Below are positions 7,578 through 15,801 of a stretch of 44,589 nt of DNA, piece after piece. Below the pieces are notes generated by a model, which had not been told where the DNA came from, did not search any database, and saw nothing but the letters and a program-made list of their open reading frames with translations. Made by a program: the position numbers and the translations under genes. This DNA comes from Anaerolineae bacterium (GTDB lineage: Bacteria; Chloroflexota; Anaerolineae; Anaerolineales; Anaerolineaceae), in assembly GCA_013178185.1 (NCBI GenBank), contig JABLXC010000031.1, positions 1 through 44,589 on the forward strand, written 5' to 3'. How positions within the stretch are numbered: the first letter of the stretch is position 1; each line of letters opens with the position of its first letter.

Positions 7578-7909
7578 CCGTTACCGAAAGCATCCTGTCG
7601 ATTGCAAAACGCCACGCGGAACAGGCCAAAGCCAGACGCGTTACCGACATCTATATTGTGATGGGCAACCTTTCCAGCATCATTGACGACTCGGTTCAAT
7701 TTTATTGGGACATCATTAGCGATGGAAGTATTTGTTCTGGAGCAACTTTGCACTTCCAGCGCATTCCGGCCCAGGCGGTCTGCCTGGATTGTGACCACCA
7801 GTATTCCCTACAAGAACGCCTTTCCCCTTGCCCGGCGTGCGGCAGCGCTAAGATCAAGATTGTGAACGGGGAAGAGTTCTATTTGGACAGCATCGAAATC
7901 GAACGATAG
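7565..7909 (+). CDS. hypA: Hydrogenase nickel incorporation protein HypA
   Basis: A 114-residue protein of normal HypA length. It starts with the conserved MHE, whose His2 binds nickel, and has a zinc site of two C-x-x-C pairs at residues 73-76 (CLDC) and 89-92 (CPAC). HypA works with HypB to insert nickel into the large subunit of NiFe hydrogenases in the cytoplasm. It is the first of six hyp genes in order A-B-F-C-D-E, with spacings from a 1-base overlap to 30 bases, so one operon is likely. The start is set by the MHE motif; no ribosome binding site lies at normal distance. Confidence 0.95.
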   Translation: MHELAVTESILSIAKRHAEQAKARRVTDIYIVMGNLSSIIDDSVQFYWDIISDGSICSGATLHFQRIPAQAVCLDCDHQYSLQERLSPCPACGSAKIKIVNGEEFYLDSIEIER

Positions 7910-7920
7910 GAGAAAGAAGA

Positions 7921-8598
7921 GTGGCAACACAGCGCGTACCTGTAATTGAGAAAATCATGGATGCGAACGACCAGGTCGCCTCTATGAACAAAAAGAAGCT
8001 GGATGAATCCAATATTTTTGCCATTAACCTGATGGCTTCCCCCGGAGCAGGAAAAACAAGTCTGATCCTACGGACTATTCGGACACTTTCTCCGGATTTA
8101 AGGGTCGGGGTGATCGAGGGTGATACCGCCCCGGTTACCATCGACGCAGATAAAGTGCTGGCCGAAGGAATGCCGGCGGTGCAAATTAACACGGGCGGCG
8201 AGTGTCATCTGGACGCTGTAATGATCTCCAACGCGCTGGAGCAACTTCCCCTGGACTCAATTGATCTACTGATTATCGAAAATGTCGGCAATTTAATTTG
8301 CCCGGCTGCCTTTCAGCTGGGAACACACGTCAATGTATTGATCGCAAGCGTGCCAGAAGGCGATGACAAACCGTATAAATATACCAATATCTATCGCGGA
8401 TTAGATGTTCTCATCATCAATAAAATTGACCTGCTTCCCTATATTTCGTTCAACATGGACTATTTCCGGCAGGGAGTCGAGCTGCTAAATCCAGGGCTTA
8501 TCACTTTCCCCCTATCTTGCACTACAGGCGAAGGGATAGCTGAATGGACTGCGTGGGTTCGCAGTCAGGTCGAAAAACGAAAATCACAAAACGCATGA
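7921..8598 (+). CDS. hypB: Hydrogenase maturation GTPase HypB
   Basis: A 225-residue P-loop GTPase (MASPGAGKTSL, residues 38-48) of the SIMIBI class. The nickel/zinc-binding pair Cys95-His96 (NTGGECHLD) and Cys127 (NLICPAA) of the G-domain metal site are present, as are ENVGN and the NKID base-recognition motif near residue 162. The N-terminus lacks both the histidine-rich nickel store and the C-x-x-C-G-C motif found in some HypB proteins, so it is probably a pure nickel-insertion GTPase working with HypA. The start is GTG with AGGAG upstream, 11 bases after hypA. Its TGA overlaps the hypF ATG. Confidence 0.95.
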   Translation: MATQRVPVIEKIMDANDQVASMNKKKLDESNIFAINLMASPGAGKTSLILRTIRTLSPDLRVGVIEGDTAPVTIDADKVLAEGMPAVQINTGGECHLDAVMISNALEQLPLDSIDLLIIENVGNLICPAAFQLGTHVNVLIASVPEGDDKPYKYTNIYRGLDVLIINKIDLLPYISFNMDYFRQGVELLNPGLITFPLSCTTGEGIAEWTAWVRSQVEKRKSQNA

Positions 8599-10880
8599 GT
8601 ATTGAAATTATCGGTTACAAGATTATTGCGCGTGGTATCGTTCAGGGTGTAGGATTTCGCCCTTTTATCTATACGCATGCCATCGCCAATCACCTGACAG
8701 GTTGGGTGCGGAATACATCCAATGGAGTTGAAATTGAGATCAACGGCAAGGAAAATGATATTCATCACTTTCTCAGCCTGCTGCGGGAACAATTGCCGCC
8801 GCTAGCCCGCATCGATCAGATTGAAATCACTCCCTCGCCGCCTAGCGGCTATCTGGTATTTGAGATCATTCCCAGCCAGCCTCAGGCGAATGAGTTCATC
8901 CCAATTACACCAGATATTGCTATCTGCGCAGACTGCAAACGAGAATTGTTCGATCCAGCCAACCGGCGCTATCGTTATCCTTTTATCAACTGCACAAACT
9001 GCGGACCGCGTTTTACGATCATTCAGGACATTCCCTACGACCGGCCACTTACCACCATGTCCGAGTTTTTGATGTGCAGTTCTTGCAAATCGGAGTATGA
9101 CAATCCCCTTGACCGCCGGTTTCATGCGCAACCCATCGCTTGCCCGGAATGCGGTCCACAAATCCGGTTCGAATCGCCGCAAACCTCTGTAGTCAAACAA
9201 GAGACTGCCTTGCAAACAGCCCGCCAATGGCTAAAAAACGGAAAAATCCTGGCAATCAAAGGTCTGGGCGGTTTCCATCTGGCATGTGACGCCTCCAATC
9301 CCACCGCAGTGGAAGAACTGCGAACCCGAAAAGGACGCGTGGATAAACCCTTTGCCTTGATGGCTTTTGACCTCAAGACGATCCGCCGCCATTGCCTGGT
9401 ATCGGACCAGGAGGCTGAACTTTTGCTTTCGCGCCAGCATCCGATCGTTTTGCTAGAACGAAAAGCCAGCTCGAATATAGCCCAGGCAGTTGCGCCGAAT
9501 CAGCAGACAATGGGCATCATGCTGGCTTATACGCCACTACACCTTCTGCTATTAGAACCTGAAGAGGGATTTCCTGATCTACTGGTGATGACCAGCGGTA
9601 ATATAAGCGAGGAACCCATTTGCTATGACGACCAGGAAGCCCGCGAAAGATTGGGGAATCTAGCAGAGGGATTTCTTCTCCACAATCGGCGCATCCACAT
9701 GCGGGTGGACGATTCGGTTGTAAGGAAAATGGCAGACCAACCTTACCCCATCCGTAGAGCCCGCGGCTTTGCACCTGACGGCATTTTGCTCTCTTCACCG
9801 GTCCCTCCCCTTCTTGCTGGCGGCGCAGAATTGAAAAACACTTTCTGCCTGGCGCGGCAAAACTACGCATTTGTCAGCCACCATATCGGCGACATGGAAA
9901 ATTTTGAAACCCTGAGGTCTTTTGAAGAGGGAATCAGACACTATGAGCAACTTTTCCGTATCAGGCCAGAATTATTTGCCTGCGACCTACACCCAGATTA
10001 CCTGGCAACCCGCTACATTCAACAACGCGCTTGCGAAGAAAAACTGCCGATTGTGACCGTGCAACACCACCACGCCCACCTGGCCGCCTGCCTGGCAGAT
10101 CACGGCTGGTCGAACGATGAACCGGTCATTGGGGTGTGTTTTGATGGCACTGGTCTTGGTACGGATGGTACCATTTGGGGCGGGGAATTTTTGGTGGGCG
10201 GATACAGCGACTATCAGCGCGAGTACCATCTGGCGTATATCCCGTTGCCGGGAGGTGATGCGGCTATACGAAAACCAGCACGAATGGCCCTGGCTCACTT
10301 GTGGCAGGCTGGCCTGGAGTGGGAAGGAAATCTGCCGCCTGTGCAGGAATTGAACGCCGAAGAACAATCCGCGCTGAGAAAACAACTCGAAAAAGGGCTT
10401 AACGCTCCGCTCACTTCCAGCATGGGCAGGTTTTTCGACGCCGTCGCCGCGCTGATAGGGTTGCGAGAGCGGGTTACTTATGAAGGCCAGGCAGCTATTG
10501 AATTGGAGGCCGCTGCGGACCCAGAAGAAAAGGGCTTCTACCCTTTCGAGATCAGACATGGAGTTCTTGATCCTACGCCGCTATGGAAAAAACTGCTCAA
10601 AGACTGGCGCAATGGCATCTCTATCCCTGTCCTTTCCGCGCGGTTTCATAACAGCATCGTTGCTGGGACGCTCGAGGCCTGTTCTCATATCCGGGATAGG
10701 AAAGGCTGCAATGTAATTGCCTTGAGCGGCGGCGTGTGGCAGAATCGTTACTTGCTGGAAAACAGCGTGCGCGCGCTCAAAAAAGCCGGCTTTGAAATCT
10801 TGCTCCATCATCAAGTCCCGACGAACGATGGCGGAATCTCGCTGGGGCAGGCAATCGTTGCCGCCGCAAACGTAAGGTAA
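8595..10880 (+). CDS. hypF: Carbamoyltransferase HypF
   Basis: A 761-residue enzyme that makes the thiocarbamate precursor of the cyanide ligands from carbamoyl phosphate and ATP and hands it to HypE. All usual domains are present in order. An acylphosphatase domain with GIVQGVGFRPF lies at residues 13-23. A double zinc-finger region near 105-195 has CADCKRELFD, CTNCGPRF, CSSCKSEY and CPECGPQI. A YrdC-like domain has KGLGGFHLACDAS near 220. The Kae1-like transferase domain has the metal-binding VQHHHAHLAA near 490 and LSGGVWQNRYLLE near the end. The ATG at 8595 overlaps the hypB stop (ATGA) and starts just before the conserved domain. Confidence 0.96.
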   Translation: MSIEIIGYKIIARGIVQGVGFRPFIYTHAIANHLTGWVRNTSNGVEIEINGKENDIHHFLSLLREQLPPLARIDQIEITPSPPSGYLVFEIIPSQPQANEFIPITPDIAICADCKRELFDPANRRYRYPFINCTNCGPRFTIIQDIPYDRPLTTMSEFLMCSSCKSEYDNPLDRRFHAQPIACPECGPQIRFESPQTSVVKQETALQTARQWLKNGKILAIKGLGGFHLACDASNPTAVEELRTRKGRVDKPFALMAFDLKTIRRHCLVSDQEAELLLSRQHPIVLLERKASSNIAQAVAPNQQTMGIMLAYTPLHLLLLEPEEGFPDLLVMTSGNISEEPICYDDQEARERLGNLAEGFLLHNRRIHMRVDDSVVRKMADQPYPIRRARGFAPDGILLSSPVPPLLAGGAELKNTFCLARQNYAFVSHHIGDMENFETLRSFEEGIRHYEQLFRIRPELFACDLHPDYLATRYIQQRACEEKLPIVTVQHHHAHLAACLADHGWSNDEPVIGVCFDGTGLGTDGTIWGGEFLVGGYSDYQREYHLAYIPLPGGDAAIRKPARMALAHLWQAGLEWEGNLPPVQELNAEEQSALRKQLEKGLNAPLTSSMGRFFDAVAALIGLRERVTYEGQAAIELEAAADPEEKGFYPFEIRHGVLDPTPLWKKLLKDWRNGISIPVLSARFHNSIVAGTLEACSHIRDRKGCNVIALSGGVWQNRYLLENSVRALKKAGFEILLHHQVPTNDGGISLGQAIVAAANVR

Positions 10881-10893
10881 AAAAGGAGTTCCA

Positions 10894-11154
10894 ATGTGCT
10901 TAGGTGTGCCAGGAAAAATTATTGAGCTCTACCAATCCAATGGGCTAAAAATGTGCAAAGTGGATTTTGGCGGTGTTATCCGCGAAGCCTGTATCGAAGC
11001 CCTGCCCGAGGCAAAATTAAATGACTTCACCATCGTCCACGCTGGCTTCGCGCTTAGCCTTTTGAGTGAGGAAGAAGCCCGAGAGACTTTAGATATTTTG
11101 AGCCAGCTCTCAATAGTAGAGCATGAGCTGGGCGAACAAGAACAGGAAAGCTGA
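10894..11154 (+). CDS. hypC: Hydrogenase assembly chaperone HypC
   Basis: An 86-residue OB-fold chaperone beginning MCLGVPGKI; Cys2, exposed after removal of Met1, holds the iron centre shared with HypD. The size is normal for the HypC/HybG family. AAAAGGAG precedes the ATG, 13 bases after hypF. The acidic tail ([10 protein letters not shown]) is not conserved in the family as I know it. It is followed by hypD two bases later, matching the physical HypC-HypD complex. Confidence 0.95.
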   Translation: MCLGVPGKIIELYQSNGLKMCKVDFGGVIREACIEALPEAKLNDFTIVHAGFALSLLSEEEARETLDILSQLSIVEHELGEQEQES

Positions 11155-11156
11155 CC

Positions 11157-12245
11157 ATGCAATTCGTTGATGAATTTCGAGACGAACAGCTTGTTCATAA
11201 CGTCCTGGCTGAAATCCGCCGCACCGTCACCCAACCCTGGGTGATCATGGAGATTTGCGGGGGGCAGACCCATGCTCTCTTGCATTATGGTCTCGATCAG
11301 ATGCTGCCCTCAGAAATCGAGCTGGTTCATGGGCCTGGCTGCCCCGTCTGCGTCACCTCATTGGAGCTAATTGATCAAGCGCTCGCTATCGCGTCTCAAC
11401 CTGGTGTGATTTTTACATCCTTCGGGGATATGTTGCGCGTCCCCGGATCGCATGGAGACTTGTTTTCTGTGCGGGCTGCGGGAGGTCAGGTGAGAGTCGT
11501 GTATTCTCCCCTGGATGCCGTCAAAATCGCGGTAGAAAATCCAGATAAAGAAGTGGTCTTTTTCGCCATCGGGTTCGAAACAACCGGTCCGGCTAACGCC
11601 ATGAGCGTTCTTCAAGCGCAAGCGCTCGGCTTAAAAAATTACTCGGTGCTGGTCTCGCAAGTATGTGTCCCACCCGCCATGCACGCCATTTTAGGATCGC
11701 CCAATAACCGCGTGCAAGGATTTTTAGCCGCAGGTCATGTCAGCACCGTCATGGGATACTGGGAATACCCTCCGATTGCTGAAAAATATAGAGTTCCTAT
11801 CGTTGTGACAGGGTTTGAGCCCCTTGATCTTGTCCAGGGCGTCTTGATGGCTGTTCGCCAGCTTGAAAAAGGTACCCATGAGGTGCAAAACGCATATCCT
11901 CGCGCTGTTACGTACGAAGGTAATAAAGCCGCACAAGCCATTCTTAAGAAAGTTTACGAGCCGTGCGACCGGAACTGGCGCGGTATTGGCAAGATCCCGC
12001 AGTCTGGTTGGAAACTGCGAGAGGCATATCGCGACTTTGACGCGGAGAAGCGCTTTCAAGTGGGCGGGATACAAACCAAAGAATCCGATATTTGCATTGC
12101 TGGATTGGTGCTGCAGGGACTCAAGAAGCCTCCAGAATGCCCGGCTTTTGGCGTATTGTGTACTCCTCAAAACCCATTGGGGGCAACCATGGTTTCTTCC
12201 GAAGGCGCCTGTGCCGCATATTACCGGTACGGCCGCAGGGAATAA
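11157..12245 (+). CDS. hypD: Hydrogenase maturation iron-sulfur protein HypD
   Basis: A 362-residue protein with the HypD hallmarks: EICGGQTHA with Cys34, [10 protein letters not shown] with Cys62 and Cys65, and the C-terminal 4Fe-4S region with FGVLCTP and [13 protein letters not shown]. HypD with HypC is the scaffold on which the Fe(CN)2CO unit is built before transfer to the hydrogenase large subunit. The length is typical (about 360-380). The ATG lies two bases after hypC, so translation is probably coupled. Nothing is missing or truncated. Confidence 0.96.
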   Translation: MQFVDEFRDEQLVHNVLAEIRRTVTQPWVIMEICGGQTHALLHYGLDQMLPSEIELVHGPGCPVCVTSLELIDQALAIASQPGVIFTSFGDMLRVPGSHGDLFSVRAAGGQVRVVYSPLDAVKIAVENPDKEVVFFAIGFETTGPANAMSVLQAQALGLKNYSVLVSQVCVPPAMHAILGSPNNRVQGFLAAGHVSTVMGYWEYPPIAEKYRVPIVVTGFEPLDLVQGVLMAVRQLEKGTHEVQNAYPRAVTYEGNKAAQAILKKVYEPCDRNWRGIGKIPQSGWKLREAYRDFDAEKRFQVGGIQTKESDICIAGLVLQGLKKPPECPAFGVLCTPQNPLGATMVSSEGACAAYYRYGRRE

Positions 12246-12275
12246 TCCTGACCACACCGGATTAAAGGACATCTG

Positions 12276-13355
12276 ATGAACAACGAAGAACTCCCAATCA
12301 TGGAAGGACTCATCTGCCCCGTGCCGTTGGCGCACCAGGATCAGATCGTGATGGGGCATGGCAGCGGCGGGCGAATGACACAGCAGTTGTTTGAACGGGT
12401 CTTCAGACCCGCATTCGATAACACTGCCCTGCGGGAAGAAAATGATTTCGCCGCAGCGGCTTTGCCGCCCCAAACCAGCCTGAAGGGTAAGCTATCTATT
12501 TCGACAGATTGCCATATCGTATCGCCCCTTTTCTTTCCAGGCGGCGATATTGGAAGACTGGCAGTCTGCGGCACGGTCAATGATATGTGCATGTCCGGTG
12601 CACAGCCGCTCTACCTGACAGCAGGGTTTATCCTGGAAGAGGGTTTGAAAATTAAAACCCTCGAACGGGTGGTTGAATCAATCAAGCTTGCCGCCGAAGA
12701 AGCAGGAGTACAAATTATTGCGGGGGACACCAAAGTAGTTGAAAAAGGGAAGGCGGATGGTTTGTTTGTCACCACAACCGGGGTAGGATGGATCCCTGAA
12801 GGACGCCAAATTGGCGGTGCAAAAGCCGAGCCGGGGGATGTCGTGCTTGTTTCTGGAACGCTAGGGGATCATGGAATTGCAGTTCTTTCAGCGCGGGGCG
12901 AATTGGGATTCGAGGCGCAAGTTGTATCTGATACGGCGCCATTAAACGGCCTGATCCAGGCTATCCTCGCTGCAGCTCCTCACACACACGTACTGCGCGA
13001 TCCCACCCGTGGCGGCCTGGCAACCACCCTCAACGAAATTGTCAGGCAAAGCCGTACAGGTATTCTGATCGAGGAACGTTGCATTCCAGTCTCAATGCCA
13101 GTAAAAGCAGCCTGTGAAATGCTGGGGTTCGATCCCCTCTACATCGCCAACGAAGGTAAGGTGATCGTAATCTCTCCGCCTGATGAGGCTGAGGCAGCGC
13201 TAGATGCTATGAAGGCTCATCCGTATGGCGCTATGGCGGCGCGTATCGGCACGGTGGTTGACGAACCTAAAGGCCGCGTCCTGCTCAAGACCCTGATTGG
13301 AGGCAGCCGTATCCTGGATGTATTGGCAGGCGAAATCTTGCCGCGCATCTGTTAG
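12276..13355 (+). CDS. hypE: Hydrogenase maturation factor HypE (carbamoyl dehydratase)
   Basis: A 359-residue PurM/AIR-synthetase-like protein. HypE accepts the carbamoyl group from HypF on its C-terminal cysteine and dehydrates it with ATP to a thiocyanate, the source of the cyanide ligands. The chain ends in the required PRIC motif. The N-terminal GHGSGGRMTQQL is the family's glycine-rich ATP region, and DPTRGGLATTLNEI near residue 245 is also diagnostic. It is the last gene of the hyp block; no obvious terminator follows in the 120-base gap. Confidence 0.95.
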   Translation: MNNEELPIMEGLICPVPLAHQDQIVMGHGSGGRMTQQLFERVFRPAFDNTALREENDFAAAALPPQTSLKGKLSISTDCHIVSPLFFPGGDIGRLAVCGTVNDMCMSGAQPLYLTAGFILEEGLKIKTLERVVESIKLAAEEAGVQIIAGDTKVVEKGKADGLFVTTTGVGWIPEGRQIGGAKAEPGDVVLVSGTLGDHGIAVLSARGELGFEAQVVSDTAPLNGLIQAILAAAPHTHVLRDPTRGGLATTLNEIVRQSRTGILIEERCIPVSMPVKAACEMLGFDPLYIANEGKVIVISPPDEAEAALDAMKAHPYGAMAARIGTVVDEPKGRVLLKTLIGGSRILDVLAGEILPRIC

Positions 13356-13415
13356 GCAACTTCCACTATAACAAAACACAGGTATTTTTATCCAGCGAGG
13401 CATCCCCTCATCACC

Positions 13416-13443
13416 TTGACAATCCATACACTCTCCATATACT
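13416..13443 (+). promoter_or_regulatory. Promoter for the methyltransferase/deacetylase pair
   Basis: TTGACA at 13416-13421, a 16-base spacer and TATACT at 13438-13443, in the gap after hypE. It would start a transcript near 13450, about 25 bases before the ATG at 13476. Confidence 0.55.
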
Positions 13444-13475
13444 TACACCATTACCCCGATTAAACACGAGGAGCT

Positions 13476-14279
13476 ATGAAAATTAATTATCAGGAAACAA
13501 CCAGCGACCTGGCCACCCGTATCGACATTCACAACAAATTTGGCGGCCGCAACATTGACGAATGGATGCTTGAAATCCTTAAGCTTTCTAAAGGGATTAA
13601 AATTTTGGATGTTGGCTGTGGGGCCGGAAAGCAATGCTTTTCTTTTTATAACCATTTGAATGGCCAGGCCGAGATCACCGGAGGAGACGTAAACGAAGAT
13701 CTCCTTAAGCAAGCAACAGAAGAAAACCAAAAACGTGGCACGCCGATAAAATTTATTCATCTGGATTTCAATAAAGAATTTCCGTTTCCCGATAATTCGT
13801 TTGATCTGGTTTCTTGTTGTTTTGCAATTTATTACGCCGAAGATGTACCTTTTACCATCGGGCAGATGCACCGGGTTCTAAAGCCAGGGGGACAACTTTT
13901 TACAACCGGTCCGATGCCAGAGAATAAACAGCTTTTTTATGATATTATCCGCGAAGCCACCAATAATAAACCGATCCCTCCTATGCCCGGCAGCAGCCGC
14001 TATAAAAGCGAGTTCCTAAAGGTCATCCAGGATAAATTCTCAGCCGTTGAGGTACATATTTTTGAGAACCCGCTTACGTTCCAAAGTGTCGAACCCTTCG
14101 TGGCATACACACGCGCCTCGCTCTCCGAAGACCGAAGGCTTTGGAGCAGCTTTTTCCAGGGCAAGGACGAATTTGAGATCATCATGAAAAAGATTGAGGA
14201 AACTGCGGCTCGTCGGCTGGAAAAAGAAGGCAAATTAGTGATGACCAAGGTCGTCGGTGGATTTGTAGCAACGAAATAG
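13476..14279 (+). CDS. SAM-dependent class I methyltransferase
   Basis: A 267-residue protein with a Rossmann-type methyltransferase core: motif I ILDVGCGAGKQ near residues 44-54, an acidic GGDVNED loop near 68, and LDFNKEFPFPDNSFDLVSC (motif IV region) followed by MHRVLKPGGQL. This is the UbiE/Methyltransf_11 type. The C-terminal third (170-267) is helical and probably shapes the acceptor site. CGAGGAG precedes the ATG. The PIG-L deacetylase follows 10 bases later, suggesting successive modification of one small molecule or glycan. The substrate is unknown. Confidence 0.82.
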   Translation: MKINYQETTSDLATRIDIHNKFGGRNIDEWMLEILKLSKGIKILDVGCGAGKQCFSFYNHLNGQAEITGGDVNEDLLKQATEENQKRGTPIKFIHLDFNKEFPFPDNSFDLVSCCFAIYYAEDVPFTIGQMHRVLKPGGQLFTTGPMPENKQLFYDIIREATNNKPIPPMPGSSRYKSEFLKVIQDKFSAVEVHIFENPLTFQSVEPFVAYTRASLSEDRRLWSSFFQGKDEFEIIMKKIEETAARRLEKEGKLVMTKVVGGFVATK

Positions 14280-14289
14280 GAAACTCTGT

Positions 14290-14952
14290 ATGAATCACGA
14301 CATGACCTTCTACGGTCGGCGTGTTCTGTTCATCGGCGCTCATCCTGATGATATTGAGCTGGGGGCAGGAGCGCTGATTGCGCATATCGTCAACCAGGCC
14401 GAGATCCTGTGCGTAACGCTTTCGGACAACCAGAAGAACCCAGAACTCAAAAACCTGGTGCAAGAACATTACAGAAGCATGCACATTTTGGGGGTGACGG
14501 AAAAGAACGTGATCCTTGGACCGTTCGACACCCGTCTTTTTCAATCCTACCGGCAAGAGATCCTTGAATACCTGATTGGACTGCGACGCGAATTCCAGCC
14601 GGAAATCGTCTTCACCCATACCCGCGCAGACCTGCACCAGGATCATAGCACGGTGACCGAAGAGACCTTGCGTGCTTTTCGCGGCACAACCGTTTTGGGC
14701 TTCGATGTTTTGCGCAGCAGTTATGGTTTTTTTCCAAATTTTCTGACCGAGGTCACCGAAGACGACGTTCAAAAAAAATTAGATGCACTGGCAGAATACA
14801 AAACATACGCGAGCAAATACTATTTTAACCCGCAAATTACCCGCGCTACGCTAATCCGGAACGGCGCGCTGGCGGAACGAAATTATGCAGAAGGATTCGA
14901 CACCCTGCGGATCATCGGCATGTTTTCCTGCACAGGAGCTGATCGTCTCTAA
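14290..14952 (+). CDS. PIG-L (LmbE-like) family deacetylase
   Basis: A 220-residue zinc hydrolase. The zinc and catalytic motif AHPDD is at residues 17-21, and a second metal-binding motif HQDHSTV lies near residues 117-123; both are complete. The family removes acetyl groups from N-acetylglucosamine-containing compounds such as GlcNAc-PI, mycothiol and bacillithiol precursors and antibiotic intermediates. The partner methyltransferase upstream points to a dedicated small-molecule or glycan pathway, but no glycosyltransferase is nearby, so the substrate is open. It ends in front of a bidirectional terminator. Confidence 0.85.
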   Translation: MNHDMTFYGRRVLFIGAHPDDIELGAGALIAHIVNQAEILCVTLSDNQKNPELKNLVQEHYRSMHILGVTEKNVILGPFDTRLFQSYRQEILEYLIGLRREFQPEIVFTHTRADLHQDHSTVTEETLRAFRGTTVLGFDVLRSSYGFFPNFLTEVTEDDVQKKLDALAEYKTYASKYYFNPQITRATLIRNGALAERNYAEGFDTLRIIGMFSCTGADRL

Positions 14953-14987
14953 CCTCGCAGCAGTTTTTCATTTGGCATTGGTTGAGC

Positions 14988-15017
14988 AAAAAACGCCCTT
15001 TTCACAGGGGCGTTTTT
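14988..15017. terminator. Bidirectional terminator between convergent operons
   Basis: AAAAACGCCC and GGGCGTTTTT flank an 8-9 base loop, giving a stem with T-tracts on both strands. It can end the plus-strand deacetylase transcript and the minus-strand suf-related transcript. Confidence 0.85.
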
Positions 15018-15046
15018 CAACAGTGCTCAAAAACTTATTCAAGAGG

Positions 15047-15382
15047 CTACTCTTGCACAGCAAAGCCGATCTCGATCTTTCCAGAAATGACCCGAACCGG
15101 ATAAGAAGGTGTCGGTTCAATAGCAGGCAAGCGAACGGCTTTTCCATCGCGAACATCAAAGCGGGCGCCATGGCGCGGGCATACAAGTTCAAAACCATCC
15201 AGATCCCCTTCGCCTAACGGCCCGTCGTCATGGGTGCATACATCACCAATGGCATAGACGTTCCCGGCGATGTTGAAAAGAACGATCTTTTCATCGCCCA
15301 CTTCAATGAACATACGCTCACCGGGCGGCAACTCTTCGATTGAGCAAATTTCATAATATCCTAACTGCCTCTCGCCAGTCAT
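15047..15382 (-). CDS. Rieske-type [2Fe-2S] ferredoxin
   Basis: A 111-residue soluble Rieske protein. The two cluster-binding loops are Cys49-x-His51 (CTHDDGPLGEG) and Cys68-x-x-His71 (CPRHGARF). There is no signal peptide or membrane anchor, so it is cytoplasmic, like the small NirD/BphF-type ferredoxins. Its ATG overlaps the stop of sufU by four bases on the minus strand. Placement at the end of a Fe-S assembly operon suggests electron supply for cluster assembly or a resident client of the system. This association is inferred from synteny only. Confidence 0.9.
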   Translation of the reverse strand: MTGERQLGYYEICSIEELPPGERMFIEVGDEKIVLFNIAGNVYAIGDVCTHDDGPLGEGDLDGFELVCPRHGARFDVRDGKAVRLPAIEPTPSYPVRVISGKIEIGFAVQE

Positions 15383-15786
15383 TCTTCCTCCTCAACGAGG
15401 AGATCATCCGTTTCTCCCAAACCATATATGCCAGCTTTTAATACCTTTAAAGAAAGCAAGGCGCACTTCAATCGCACCGGGCCAAGATTCTCCAATCCCA
15501 GCAGATCCAGAAGATCCTGTTTGGAGATTTTCTTAACCTCTTCCAGTGGTTTGTTGACGATCGATTCAAGGAGGAGATCAGCCGAAGCCTGCGAGATAGC
15601 GCAACCATGGCCGCTGAATGCGGCTTCGGTAACAACGCCGGCATCATTCACCCGAAGATCAATACGAATCTGGTCGCCGCAGAGAGGATTTTCATCTTCA
15701 AAACTGATGTCATGGGGATCTAAAACGCCCCGGTAAGTCGGGTTCTTGTAATGCTCAATAATTACTTCACGATACAAATCATCCAT
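15379..15786 (-). CDS. sufU: SufU-type Fe-S assembly sulfur-transfer protein
   Basis: A 135-residue protein with the SufU/IscU fold. Its three cysteines and aspartate are in place: Cys36 and Asp38 in NPLCGDQI, Cys62 in GHGCAISQAS and Cys108 in RLKCALLSL. The roughly 20-residue insertion between the second and third cysteines (near residues 80-98) is typical of SufU, the zinc-containing acceptor of sulfur from SufS in Gram-positive-type systems, rather than of the scaffold IscU. It lies 15 bases downstream of sufS and overlaps the Rieske gene. Confidence 0.93.
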   Translation of the reverse strand: MDDLYREVIIEHYKNPTYRGVLDPHDISFEDENPLCGDQIRIDLRVNDAGVVTEAAFSGHGCAISQASADLLLESIVNKPLEEVKKISKQDLLDLLGLENLGPVRLKCALLSLKVLKAGIYGLGETDDLLVEEEE

Positions 15787-15801
15787 ACGGCTCCCCTCAG
15801 A

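Noticed and set aside
9166-9175. GGTTCGAATC resembling the T-loop of a tRNA
   Set aside because: It lies inside hypF, and no acceptor stem or anticodon arm can be drawn around it. No tRNA or rRNA was recognised anywhere in the window.
9987-10559. A 190-codon minus-strand open frame inside hypF
   Set aside because: It is a shadow of the conserved transferase domain of hypF, without an SD or recognisable product.
11724-12473. A 249-codon open frame on the minus strand opposite hypD/hypE
   Set aside because: It spans the junction of two well-conserved genes on the other strand and has no start signal or family resemblance.
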